From Blastococcus saxobsidens (GTDB taxonomy: Bacteria; Actinomycetota; Actinomycetes; Mycobacteriales; Geodermatophilaceae), in assembly GCF_002938435.1 (NCBI RefSeq), contig NZ_POQT01000022.1:1-64000 (forward strand): DNA of 64,000 bases, read 5' to 3'. The notes under the pieces were generated by a model, which was given only the letters and a program-made list of their open reading frames with translations, had not been told where the DNA came from and searched no databases. This document shows positions 56,765 to 64,000 of the stretch, piece after piece (the stretch's first letter is position 1; the number at the start of each line of letters is the position of its first letter). Made by a program: the position numbers and the translations under genes.

Positions 56765-57928
56765 TCAGCCGGCGGGCGGCACCGTCCCCGCGGTCAGGTG
56801 GCGGCCGATGACCATGCGCTGGATCTGGTTGGTGCCCTCGAAGATCTGCATCACCTTGGCCTCGCGCATGTAGCGCTCGGCCGGGTGGTCACGGGTGTAG
56901 CCCGCGCCGCCGAGCACCTGGACGGCGTCGGTGGTCACCTTCATCGCCGCGTCGGTGGCCACGAGCTTGGCGATGCTGGCCTGGCGGGAGAACGGCTTCC
57001 CGGCGTCCTTGCGGCGGGCGGCGACCAGGTAGGTGGCGCGAGCGGACTCCACGGCCGCGGCCATGTCGGCCAGCAGGAAGGACACGCCCTGGTGGTCGGC
57101 GATGCGCTTGCCGAAGGCCTCCCGCTCCACGGCGTAGGCGACGGCGACGTCCAGGGCGGACTGCGCGAGCCCCACCGCGACGGCGCTGACGCCCAGCCGC
57201 CCGGAGTCCAGCGCACCCAGGGCGATCGCCATGCCGCGGCCCGGGTCGCCCACCAGCCGGTCGGCCGGGACCGGGACCTCGTCGAGCCGGATGGCCGACG
57301 TCGTCGAGCCGGTCAGGCCCATCTTCTCCTCGGGCCGTGCGGCGCTGAACCCGGGCAGGTCGGGCGTGAGGTGGAAGCAGGAGATGCCCCGCTCGCCGTC
57401 CGCCGGCGTCCGCAGGAACGTCGAGTAGAAGTCCGCGTGCCCGCCGTGGGTGACCCACGCCTTCTCGCCGCGGGCGATCCACCCGTCGTCGGTCGCGGTG
57501 GCCGTGGCCCGCATGGCGGCGACGTCGGAGCCGGCGTGCGCCTCCGACAGCGAGTAGGCGCCGAGCAGCGTCCCGCCGACCATCTCGGGCAGCAGGTCGC
57601 GGCGCTGGGCCTCGGTGCCGTAGTGGGCGACGGGGGAGCAGGCCAGCGTGTGCACGCTGACGCCGAGGGCGACGCTGGCCCAGCGGGCGGCGAGCTCCTC
57701 GACCACCTGGAGGTAGACCTCGTAGGGCTGGCCGCCGCCACCCACCTCCTCGGGGTACGGCAGGCCCAGCAGCCCGGCCTCGCCGAGGGTCCGGAAGACC
57801 TCGCGCGGGAAGCGCTCCTCGCGCTCGTACGACGCGGCCTTCGGCGCGAGCTCGGCGTCGGCGATCTCGCGGGTGAGCGCCAGCAGATCGGCGGCCTCGG
57901 GGGTGGGCAGTTCGCGGTCGACCGGCAC
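56765..57928 (-). CDS. Acyl-CoA dehydrogenase
   Basis: 387-residue FAD enzyme that introduces the alpha-beta double bond in acyl-CoA. Motifs: LGLPYPEEVGGGG, YSLSEAHAGSDVAAM (FAD binding), and the base in QIFEGTNQIQR (E364). Substrate chain length is not evident. GTG start; parS 4 lies directly after its stop. Confidence 0.93.
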   Translation of the reverse strand: MPVDRELPTPEAADLLALTREIADAELAPKAASYEREERFPREVFRTLGEAGLLGLPYPEEVGGGGQPYEVYLQVVEELAARWASVALGVSVHTLACSPVAHYGTEAQRRDLLPEMVGGTLLGAYSLSEAHAGSDVAAMRATATATDDGWIARGEKAWVTHGGHADFYSTFLRTPADGERGISCFHLTPDLPGFSAARPEEKMGLTGSTTSAIRLDEVPVPADRLVGDPGRGMAIALGALDSGRLGVSAVAVGLAQSALDVAVAYAVEREAFGKRIADHQGVSFLLADMAAAVESARATYLVAARRKDAGKPFSRQASIAKLVATDAAMKVTTDAVQVLGGAGYTRDHPAERYMREAKVMQIFEGTNQIQRMVIGRHLTAGTVPPAG

Positions 57929-58002
57929 GGTGCTCCTTCGCGGTGGGTTCGGTCCGGACGGTACCGCCGGGACGCCGGGCCGCTCTTGCGAGGATCCGCT
58001 GC

Positions 58003-58467
58003 GTGATCATCGAGGCGGCCGCCTGGGACGACGCCGACGTCCGGCGGCTCACCACCGACCAGCAGGACGAGATCCGGGCCCGCTACGGCGGCAAGGAGGA
58101 GCCTGGCGCGCACCCGTCAGCGGCGGACGTCGCCGTCGTCGTCGTGGCCCGGGACGGGGACGGCACGGCGCTCGGCTGCGGCGCGCTGCGCGAGCTCGCG
58201 GACGGCGAGGCCGAGGTGAAGCGCATGTACGTCGTGCCGGCGGCCCGCGGCAGGGGGGTCTCCACGGCGGTGCTCGGTGCGCTGGAGGACGCCGCCCGCT
58301 CCCGTGGGTGGACGACGCTGCGCCTGGAGACCGGGTCCCGGCAGCCGGAGGCGGTCGGGCTGTACGCCGGCGCGGGGTACCGGCGGATCGGCGCCTTCGG
58401 TGCCTACGCCGGGGATCCGGACGCGGCCGACTCCCTCTTCTTCGAGAAGCGGCTCGGCGGGCGCTGA
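58003..58467 (+). CDS. GNAT-family N-acetyltransferase
   Basis: 154 residues. Acetyl-CoA binding motif VKRMYVVPAARGRGVSTAVLGALED and C-terminal LRLETGSRQPEAVGLYAGAGYRR with FFEKRL. Substrate unknown. GTG 58003 chosen; a longer frame from 57943 lacks support. Divergent from the dehydrogenase gene. Confidence 0.85.
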   Translation: MIIEAAAWDDADVRRLTTDQQDEIRARYGGKEEPGAHPSAADVAVVVVARDGDGTALGCGALRELADGEAEVKRMYVVPAARGRGVSTAVLGALEDAARSRGWTTLRLETGSRQPEAVGLYAGAGYRRIGAFGAYAGDPDAADSLFFEKRLGGR

Positions 58468-58571
58468 GCCGATCCGGGTACGGCGGGGACCGGTTGCCTC
58501 CGCCCGGTGTGTGAGGGTGTGCCGACGGCACCGGAGGCGGCCGGACGGCCGCCCCGCTCGAAGGGACCCCC

Positions 58572-58928
58572 ATGCGCATCCGCAAGCTCGTCCTGGTCGC
58601 GGCCGCGGCCACCCTCCCGTTCGGCCTGAGCGCCTGCGGCGGTGCCAGCGTGGAGGACTTCTGCGAGCAGTTCCAGGCCATCGACCAGCTCGACGAGGCC
58701 GACGTCGACCAGGCCAAGGACAGGTTCCAGGAGCTGAGCGAGAACGTGCCCGACGACGCGGGCGACGACGTGCAGGAGGCGGCGGACTTCCTGGCCGAGA
58801 ACTTCCCCTCGGACGGTGACCTGGAGGCCGCGATCGGGAGCGGGGACCTGAGCGAGGACGACGCGCAGGAGTTCGCGTCAGCGGCCGACACGGTCGGCAC
58901 CTACGGCGAGGAGAACTGCGGCAGCTGA
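58572..58928 (+). CDS. Small lipoprotein
   Basis: 118 residues. Signal peptide MRIRKLVLVAAAATLPFGLS and lipobox LSAC, then a very acidic helical domain with two further Cys (DFCEQF near the start, ENCGS at the end). Probably anchored to the outer face of the membrane. Function unknown. Confidence 0.82.
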   Translation: MRIRKLVLVAAAATLPFGLSACGGASVEDFCEQFQAIDQLDEADVDQAKDRFQELSENVPDDAGDDVQEAADFLAENFPSDGDLEAAIGSGDLSEDDAQEFASAADTVGTYGEENCGS

Positions 58929-58936
58929 CCCCGGGT

Positions 58937-58984
58937 TGGTTTTCCGCGGAAAGTCAGGGGTGGTTTTCCGCGGAAACTCAGGGG
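58937..58984. repeat. Tandem 24-bp repeats with palindromic core
   Basis: Two units (58937-58960, 58961-58984), 23 of 24 bases identical, each carrying the dyad TTTCCGCGGAAA. They lie after the lipoprotein gene and about 70 bp upstream of the ECF sigma factor gene, so they may be an operator or a terminator pair. Confidence 0.6.
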
Positions 58985-59054
58985 GGTCTCCGGCGGAGAA
59001 CCGGGGTGGCGGAACGGCCGTGAACCGGATCCGCCACTCCGGACATCAAGGGTT

Positions 59055-59744
59055 GTGACCACTTCACCCATCGCGGCCGGATCATCACGTGCCGTGACCC
59101 CGACGGCGCTGCACCGGTCCGCCGGTCCACCCGCCCAGCCCCCACGGCTGCGGGCGATGCCCGACGCCCTCCCCGGCGACGCCGAGCTGATCGCCCGCTC
59201 GGTCGACGATCCGGCGGAGTTCGCCCCGCTGTTCGACCGGCACGCCTCGGCCGTGCACCGCTACCTGGGCCGCCGCGTGGGCGAGCTGGCCGACGACCTG
59301 CTGAGCGAGACCTTCCTCATCGCCTTCCGGCGCCGGGCGGCCTACCGTCCCGAGCACGTGGAGGTCCGGCCCTGGCTGCTCGGCATCGCGACCAACCTGG
59401 TGCACGGTCACCGGCGCACCGAGCAGCGCCGGTACCGGGCGCTGGCCCGGGCCGCCGCCGAACCCGACCGCCCGGGCGACGACCCGGGCGACGCCGCCGA
59501 CCGGCTGGACGCCGCGGCGCTGCGCGGCCCCCTGGCCGCCGCGCTCGCCGGCCTCAAGCCCCGCGACCGCGACGCGCTCCTGCTGCTGGCCTGGGGGCAG
59601 CTCGGCTACGAGGAGATCGCCGCAGTGCTCGACGTGCCCGTGGGCACCGTCCGCTCCCGCCTCCACCGCGCCCGGCGGCTCACCCGTGCCGCGCTCGGCG
59701 ACATCTCCCCGCTCGACCCGATCTCCGAGGAGGAGGACCGATGA
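59055..59744 (+). CDS. ECF-type RNA polymerase sigma factor
   Basis: 229 residues if started at GTG 59055; the sigma core begins about 59160 and an ATG at 59157 may be the true start. Region 2 (FDRHASAVHRYLGRRVGELADDLLSETFLIAFRR) and region 4 (GYEEIAAVLDVPVGTVRSRLHRARR) are complete. It overlaps its downstream partner by ATGA. Recognised promoters cannot be named. Confidence 0.9.
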   Translation: MTTSPIAAGSSRAVTPTALHRSAGPPAQPPRLRAMPDALPGDAELIARSVDDPAEFAPLFDRHASAVHRYLGRRVGELADDLLSETFLIAFRRRAAYRPEHVEVRPWLLGIATNLVHGHRRTEQRRYRALARAAAEPDRPGDDPGDAADRLDAAALRGPLAAALAGLKPRDRDALLLLAWGQLGYEEIAAVLDVPVGTVRSRLHRARRLTRAALGDISPLDPISEEEDR

Positions 59745-60808
59745 ACGACCTCACGCTGCTCCGCGAGGCGGGCCCCGAGGCGCCGCCGCTGTCCCTGGCC
59801 GCCCGGTCCGCCGCCCGCGCGGCGCTGCTCGACGAGATCGACGGCCCGGGGCTCCGGCGACGCCCGCGCCGGAGGGTCGTCGTCCGCGTCGGCCTGGCCA
59901 CCGTCACCGCCGCGGCCGCCTGGACCGCCGCGGTCGTCGTCGCCGCTCCCCACCCGGTCGGGCCGCCGCCGGGGAGCGTCCGCCTGGTGGACTTCCACGT
60001 CCCCACCTTCCCGCTCTCGCTGGATCCGGCGCCCGAGGGGCTCCGGCCGGCCTTCGACGGGAACGGGGACGGTGCCTCGATCGCCGCCTACGACGACGCG
60101 TCGGGGCAGGACGGCTTCACCATCTACGTCGGCGACGACGCGCCGGAAGGCACCGGTCATGGTGACGACGGGGCTCCGGGCTACCAGGAGCTGGACGTCG
60201 ATGGCGTGTCCCTGGGCGACGACGAGGTGGAGGTGGTGACGTACGAGCGGGACTGGTGCGTCGAGGACACCGACCAGGGCTGCGTGACCGAGCGCCGCCG
60301 CTTCGCGTGGCTCAGCTGGGAGCGCCACGACGACCAGTGGGTCTCCCTCCTCGGCCACGGCGAATACGCCGACGCGGAGCAGCTGCAGGAGGTGGCCGGT
60401 TCGCTGGTGGACCGTCCGCAGCCGGCCACGCTCGACGTCGGACTTGCACCGGAGGGGTGGTCGATCCGGGCCTACAAGATGGGTCGCGTCCTCACGCTGG
60501 CGAACGACGCCCACGAGGCGCAGGACCTGACCGTCCACATCCCGCTACCCGAGGACGTCATCCCTGCCGGCCAGGTCCGGGAGTCGATCAGCGGACCGAT
60601 CGGCCCGCAGCTGGACGTGACCGTCAACGGTCGTCCCGCGCAGTTGGTCCGCGTCGACATCGGCTACGTGGTCGACGGTCACCGCTACGAGGGGTGGTAC
60701 CTGCAGGCGCAGTTCGAGGACGGCACCACGTTCGTCCTGCAGGCGCCCGAGGCCTTCACCAAGGAGCAGGTTCTCCAGATGGCCGAGCAGGTGACCTACC
60801 ACCCCTGA
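59741..60808 (+). CDS. Membrane protein co-encoded with the ECF sigma factor (possible anti-sigma)
   Basis: 355 residues. A short cytoplasmic N-terminus (about 1-46), one membrane helix (about 47-69) and a large extracytoplasmic domain with no fold I recognise (DGFTIYVGDDAPEGTG; two Cys in DWCVEDTDQGCVTE). Overlap with the sigma gene and topology suggest a sensor or anti-sigma factor. The cytoplasmic part lacks an obvious zinc anti-sigma HxxxCxxC motif. Confidence 0.7.
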   Translation: MNDLTLLREAGPEAPPLSLAARSAARAALLDEIDGPGLRRRPRRRVVVRVGLATVTAAAAWTAAVVVAAPHPVGPPPGSVRLVDFHVPTFPLSLDPAPEGLRPAFDGNGDGASIAAYDDASGQDGFTIYVGDDAPEGTGHGDDGAPGYQELDVDGVSLGDDEVEVVTYERDWCVEDTDQGCVTERRRFAWLSWERHDDQWVSLLGHGEYADAEQLQEVAGSLVDRPQPATLDVGLAPEGWSIRAYKMGRVLTLANDAHEAQDLTVHIPLPEDVIPAGQVRESISGPIGPQLDVTVNGRPAQLVRVDIGYVVDGHRYEGWYLQAQFEDGTTFVLQAPEAFTKEQVLQMAEQVTYHP

Positions 60809-60868
60809 CCCTGACCGGATCGCCGATCTCGCCGGGGGAGCGAGGCCGGGATGTGGTGAGCTGACCGC

Positions 60869-61786
60869 ATGCCCGACACCTGGCCCGAGACCGCGCCCAC
60901 CGAGGTGGAACTGACCGCCGGGGACGCGGTCCTCGTCGTCGACCTGCGCGGCGGGGCGCTGCGCCGGGTCGCCGTGGGGGACTGGGAGGTGCTCGACGGC
61001 TACCCCGCGGGCGGCGTCGCCCCCGGCTGGCGCGGCGCGGTCCTGCTGCCCTGGCCCAATCGCATCCGGCACGGCCGGTGGAGCTGGGAGGGGGAGGACC
61101 TGCAGCTCGACGTCCAGTCGCCCGAGGAGCCGCACGCCATCCACGGACTGCTCTCCTGGCAGCCGTGGACGGTGCTCGACAGGGCGGACCGGTCCGTCAC
61201 GGTCGGGACGACGGTGCAGCCGCACCCCGGCTACCCGTTCCGGCTGGCCGCCGCGGTCGACCACGCGCTGACGGCCGAGGGGCTGACCTGCACGCTCCGC
61301 GTCCGCAACACCGGGGACCGCCCTGCACCCTTCGGTGCCGGGATGCACCCCTACCTGTCCCTGGGCGCGACGGCGGACGGCGGCATCGGCGACGCCGAGC
61401 TCACGGTGCCGGCCCGCACCGAGCTCGTGCTCGACGGCGGGATGCCTACCGGGGAGCGGCAGCCCTTCGACGGCGCGGTGGGCCGCATCGGCGACCGCCC
61501 CCTGGACACGCCGCTCACCGACCTGGACCGCGACTCCGACGGCTGGGCCCGCGTCCGGGTGGCGGGTGCGGCGGGGCGGCTGGAACTCGGCCTGGACGCC
61601 GCCTGGCCGTGGCTGCAGGTCTACACCGGCGACACGCTGCCGCCCGGCCAGTGGCGGCGCAGCATCGCCGTCGAGCCGATGACCTGCCCGCCCAACGCGT
61701 TCGCCGACGGCGCCGACCTGATCGTGCTCGATCCTGGGCAGCAGTGGTCCGGGACCTGGACGCTGGCCTGGACCCCGGCGGCCTGA
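60869..61786 (+). CDS. Aldose 1-epimerase family protein
   Basis: 305 residues of galactose mutarotase fold. Substrate and catalytic residues: LLPWPNRIRHG, PHAIHGLLS (H92), AGMHPYLS and AVEPMTCPPNAF (catalytic Glu). Interconverts sugar anomers; preferred sugar unknown. Followed 2 bp later by the MOSC gene. Confidence 0.9.
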   Translation: MPDTWPETAPTEVELTAGDAVLVVDLRGGALRRVAVGDWEVLDGYPAGGVAPGWRGAVLLPWPNRIRHGRWSWEGEDLQLDVQSPEEPHAIHGLLSWQPWTVLDRADRSVTVGTTVQPHPGYPFRLAAAVDHALTAEGLTCTLRVRNTGDRPAPFGAGMHPYLSLGATADGGIGDAELTVPARTELVLDGGMPTGERQPFDGAVGRIGDRPLDTPLTDLDRDSDGWARVRVAGAAGRLELGLDAAWPWLQVYTGDTLPPGQWRRSIAVEPMTCPPNAFADGADLIVLDPGQQWSGTWTLAWTPAA

Positions 61787-61787
61787 C

Positions 61788-62513
61788 GTGCGCGTCCTCG
61801 AGCTGTGGCGCTATCCGGTGAAGTCCCTGCAGGGCCAGCGGCTGCCCGAGGCGGAGATCGGCGACCTCGGCATCGCCGGTGACCGGCGCTGGGCGCTCTT
61901 CGACCGGGACACCGGCCTGGGCCTCACCGCGCGGCGGGTGCCCGAGCTGCTCTGGGGCGCCGCCCGGGTCCGGCCCGACGGCGGCGTCGAGGTCGTGCTG
62001 CCCGACGGCACCGTGACCGGCGACGACGCCGTCCTCTCGGACTGGCTCGGTCGCCGGGTGGAGCTGCGGGCAGCCGACGAGGACGGCGACGTGCCGCCGG
62101 TCTACGAGACCCCCGCCGACGAGGAGGTGCCCGACCCCACCGAGTGGCTGCAGTGGGAGGGCGCGCCCGGCCCCTTCCACGACAGCCCGCGGATCCGGGT
62201 CTCCCTGGTGTCCACCGGCACGCTGGGCCGCTGGGACCGCCGCAGGTTCCGGGCGAACGTCGTCCTCGAGGGCGAGGGGGAGGACGCGTTGCGGGGCCGG
62301 GAGGCCCGGCTGGGCGGCGTGCGGCTGCGGTTCGGCGTGCCGATCGCGCGGTGCGTCATGACCACCCGCCCGCAGCCCGGCGGGATCGCCCGCGACACGT
62401 CCGTCCTCGAGACCATCCACCGCGAGCGCGACGGGCTGCTGGCCGTCCGGGCCGCCGTCCTGGCTCCGGGGACGGTCCGGGTCGGCGACCTGCTGGCCCC
62501 GGCGGCAGACTGA
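61788..62513 (+). CDS. MOSC-domain protein
   Basis: 241 residues. The MOSC N-terminal beta-barrel (ELWRYPVKSLQGQRL, GDRRWALFDRDTG) and MOSC domain with IARCVMTTRPQPGG, whose Cys matches the molybdenum-cofactor sulfur ligand in mARC-like proteins. Possible Moco-dependent N-hydroxylated compound reductase; partner unknown. GTG start. Confidence 0.85.
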   Translation: MRVLELWRYPVKSLQGQRLPEAEIGDLGIAGDRRWALFDRDTGLGLTARRVPELLWGAARVRPDGGVEVVLPDGTVTGDDAVLSDWLGRRVELRAADEDGDVPPVYETPADEEVPDPTEWLQWEGAPGPFHDSPRIRVSLVSTGTLGRWDRRRFRANVVLEGEGEDALRGREARLGGVRLRFGVPIARCVMTTRPQPGGIARDTSVLETIHRERDGLLAVRAAVLAPGTVRVGDLLAPAAD

Positions 62514-62518
62514 GCGGC

Positions 62519-62734
62519 GTGCGCACCGTCGACCTGCGTCCCGGCGAGGACTCCATCCGGCTCGGCCAGCTGCTCAAGCTGGTCGACGCCGTCCCCACCG
62601 GCGCCCAGGTGAAGGACGTCCTCGTGTCCGGCGCGGTGACCGTGAACGGCGAGCCCGAGGAGCGCCGCGGCCGGCAGCTCCGGTCCGGCGACGTCGTCTC
62701 CGTCGAGGGCCACGAGGACGTCCGGGTCCGCTGA
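62519..62734 (+). CDS. S4-domain RNA-binding protein
   Basis: 71 residues, a single S4 domain: IRLGQLLKLVDAVPTGAQVK, VSGAVTVNGEPEERRGRQLR, GDVVSVEG. Similar small YaaA/YbcJ-type proteins bind structured RNA. GTG start 5 bp after the MOSC stop. A hairpin element follows at its stop. Confidence 0.82.
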   Translation: MRTVDLRPGEDSIRLGQLLKLVDAVPTGAQVKDVLVSGAVTVNGEPEERRGRQLRSGDVVSVEGHEDVRVR

Positions 62735-62792
62735 TGAACGACCCCCTGCCCCCCGCGACTCGCGAGCTCGCCGCCGGACCCTGCAGGGGGCC
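62735..62792 (+). repeat. Dispersed two-tier hairpin element, copy D
   Basis: It starts at the S4 gene stop. Outer stem CCCCCTGC (62742-62749) / GCAGGGGG (62783-62790) with the same unpaired A at 62741 and a 33-nt loop. The loop is the most diverged of the four copies (ACTCGCGAGCTCG). Confidence 0.6.
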
Positions 62793-62819
62793 GCGAGAAC
62801 CGATCGGGGAGGGGACCGC

Positions 62820-64000
62820 ATGACCGCACCGCTGTCATCCCGGCTGCGCGGGTTCGGGACGACGGTGTTCGCCGAGATGAGCGCGCTCGCCCTGGCCACC
62901 GGGTCGGTGAACCTGGGCCAGGGGTTCCCCGACTACCCCGGCCCGCGCGAGGTGCTCGACGTCGCGCGGGGCGCGATCGGCACCAGTGCCGACCAGTACC
63001 CACCCGGGCCGGGCATCCCCGAACTGCGGGCCGCGATCGCCGGGCACCAGCAGCGGTTCTCCGGGCTCACCTACGACCCGGACACCGAGGTGCTGGTCAC
63101 CGCCGGCGCCACCGAGGCGCTCGCGGCCACGATGCTGGCGCTGCTCGAACCCGGCGACGAGGTGGTGCTGTTCGAGCCGGTCTACGACAGCTACAGCGCG
63201 TCGGTCGCCATGGCCGGGGGCGTGGTGCGCGCCGTGCCCCTCCACCCGCCGGTGGACGGTACGGGCCCCTGGACCTTCGACGAGGCCCGGCTGCGGGCAG
63301 CCGTCACGCCGCGCACGCGCCTGCTGCTGGTCAACACGCCGCACAACCCCACCGGCAAGGTCTTCACGTCCGAGGAGCTGGCGCTGCTGGCCGACCTGGC
63401 GAAGCAGCACGACCTCACCGTGCTCACCGACGAGGTGTACGAGCACCTCGTCTTCGACGGGGCCCGGCATGTCTCCCCCGCCGGCCTGCCGGGCATGCGG
63501 GAACGCACGCTCGTGGTCTCCAGCGCCGGCAAGACGTTCAACGTGACCGGCTGGAAGGTCGGCTGGATCTGCGGCCCCGCCCCGCTGGTCGCCGCCGTCC
63601 GCACCGCCAAGCAGTTCCTCACCTACGTCAACGCCGGACCCTTCCAGCCCGCGGTGGCCGCAGGGCTGCGGCTGCCCGACGCCTACTTCGCCGCGGCCGC
63701 CGGTGACCTGCAGCGCCGCCGCGACGTCCTGGTCGCCGGGCTGGCCGGGGCGGGGCTGCCGGTGATCAGCCCGGAGGCCACGTACTTCGCCACGGTCGAC
63801 GTCCGACCGGTGCGCCCGGACGGTGACGGCCTGGCCTTCTGCCGGGCGCTGCCGGACCTGGCCGGCGTGGTCGCCATCCCCACCGTGGTCTTCTACACCC
63901 CGGAGCACGCGGACCTGGGCCGGCACCTGGTGCGGTTCGCGTTCTGCAAGAGCGATGCGCTGCTCGCCGACGCGGTGGAGCGGCTGAGGAGGCTGGGATG
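62820..64000 (+). CDS. PLP-dependent aminotransferase (truncated by window end)
   Basis: About 393 residues, open to the window edge; the last two bases are TG, so a TGA stop probably falls at 63999-64001. Motifs: VNLGQGFPDYPGP, VTAGATEALAATMLALLEPGDEV, VNTPHNPTGKVF, TDEVYEHLVFDG and the PLP lysine in SSAGKTFNVTGWKVGW. Resembles succinyldiaminopimelate or methionine/kynurenine aminotransferases; substrate open. GGGGAGGGG precedes the ATG. Confidence 0.9.
   Translation, partial: MTAPLSSRLRGFGTTVFAEMSALALATGSVNLGQGFPDYPGPREVLDVARGAIGTSADQYPPGPGIPELRAAIAGHQQRFSGLTYDPDTEVLVTAGATEALAATMLALLEPGDEVVLFEPVYDSYSASVAMAGGVVRAVPLHPPVDGTGPWTFDEARLRAAVTPRTRLLLVNTPHNPTGKVFTSEELALLADLAKQHDLTVLTDEVYEHLVFDGARHVSPAGLPGMRERTLVVSSAGKTFNVTGWKVGWICGPAPLVAAVRTAKQFLTYVNAGPFQPAVAAGLRLPDAYFAAAAGDLQRRRDVLVAGLAGAGLPVISPEATYFATVDVRPVRPDGDGLAFCRALPDLAGVVAIPTVVFYTPEHADLGRHLVRFAFCKSDALLADAVERLRRLG

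Overview
This is a 64-kb stretch of a very GC-rich actinobacterial chromosome. GTG and TTG starts are common, several transcripts look leaderless, and gene order around the origin is the conserved actinobacterial one. The proteins suggest Geodermatophilaceae or a close relative, but that placement is inference from gene content and style, with no search behind it. The window is centred on the replication origin and ends inside an aminotransferase gene.

Layout. (1) 0-9 kb: murJ, a separate membrane pseudokinase, trxB-trxA, a cytoplasmic CwlM-like amidase, an aminotransferase and a D-Ala-D-Ala ligase-like gene. (2) 9-15 kb, minus strand: rpmH, rnpA, yidD, yidC, jag/khpB, rsmG, parA and parB, with two parS sites between rsmG and parA. 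(3) 15-31 kb, plus strand: dnaA, the oriC region, dnaN, a 6-phosphogluconate dehydrogenase, recF, a DUF721/DciA gene, an unknown gene, an ABC exporter, (minus) an SDR/DUF2867 protein, then gyrB and gyrA. (4) 31-33 kb: a DUF3566 protein, tRNA-Ile, a DLW-39-type micropeptide and tRNA-Ala. (5) 33-39 kb: an accessory block starting at tRNA-Ala, with a divergent ArsR regulator, a DUF305 protein, three rhodanese-containing proteins (one fused to a persulfide-dioxygenase-type metallo-beta-lactamase), a TauE exporter, a DUF302 protein and a small two-gene unit that may be decayed. (6) 39-46 kb: ppiA, rhomboid protease, PH-domain protein, thiolase, a non-coding palindrome-rich gap, a complete insertion sequence, crgA, a DUF881 protein and a pabA/trpG amidotransferase. 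(7) 46-55 kb, minus strand: the growth and division signalling operon fhaA-fhaB-pstP-rodA-pbpA-pknA-pknB. (8) 55-64 kb: tRNA-Leu and mixed metabolic and regulatory genes, including an ECF sigma factor with a membrane partner.

How the genes work together. The window holds initiation (dnaA, dnaN, DciA-like), segregation (parA, parB, parS), supercoiling (gyrA, gyrB) and almost the whole PknB-centred cell-wall circuit: kinases, phosphatase, FHA adaptors, RodA, a penicillin-binding protein, CrgA, MurJ, the pseudokinase and CwlM. The accessory block looks like a reactive-sulfur (persulfide or sulfite) handling module under a cysteine-containing ArsR repressor. The least-explained signals are a four-copy hairpin family that starts at stop codons and has compensatory stem changes, a 425-bp non-coding gap with a 22-bp perfect palindrome and DnaA-box-like 9-mers, and a degenerate copy of the tRNA-Ala 3' end about 6 kb downstream of the tRNA.
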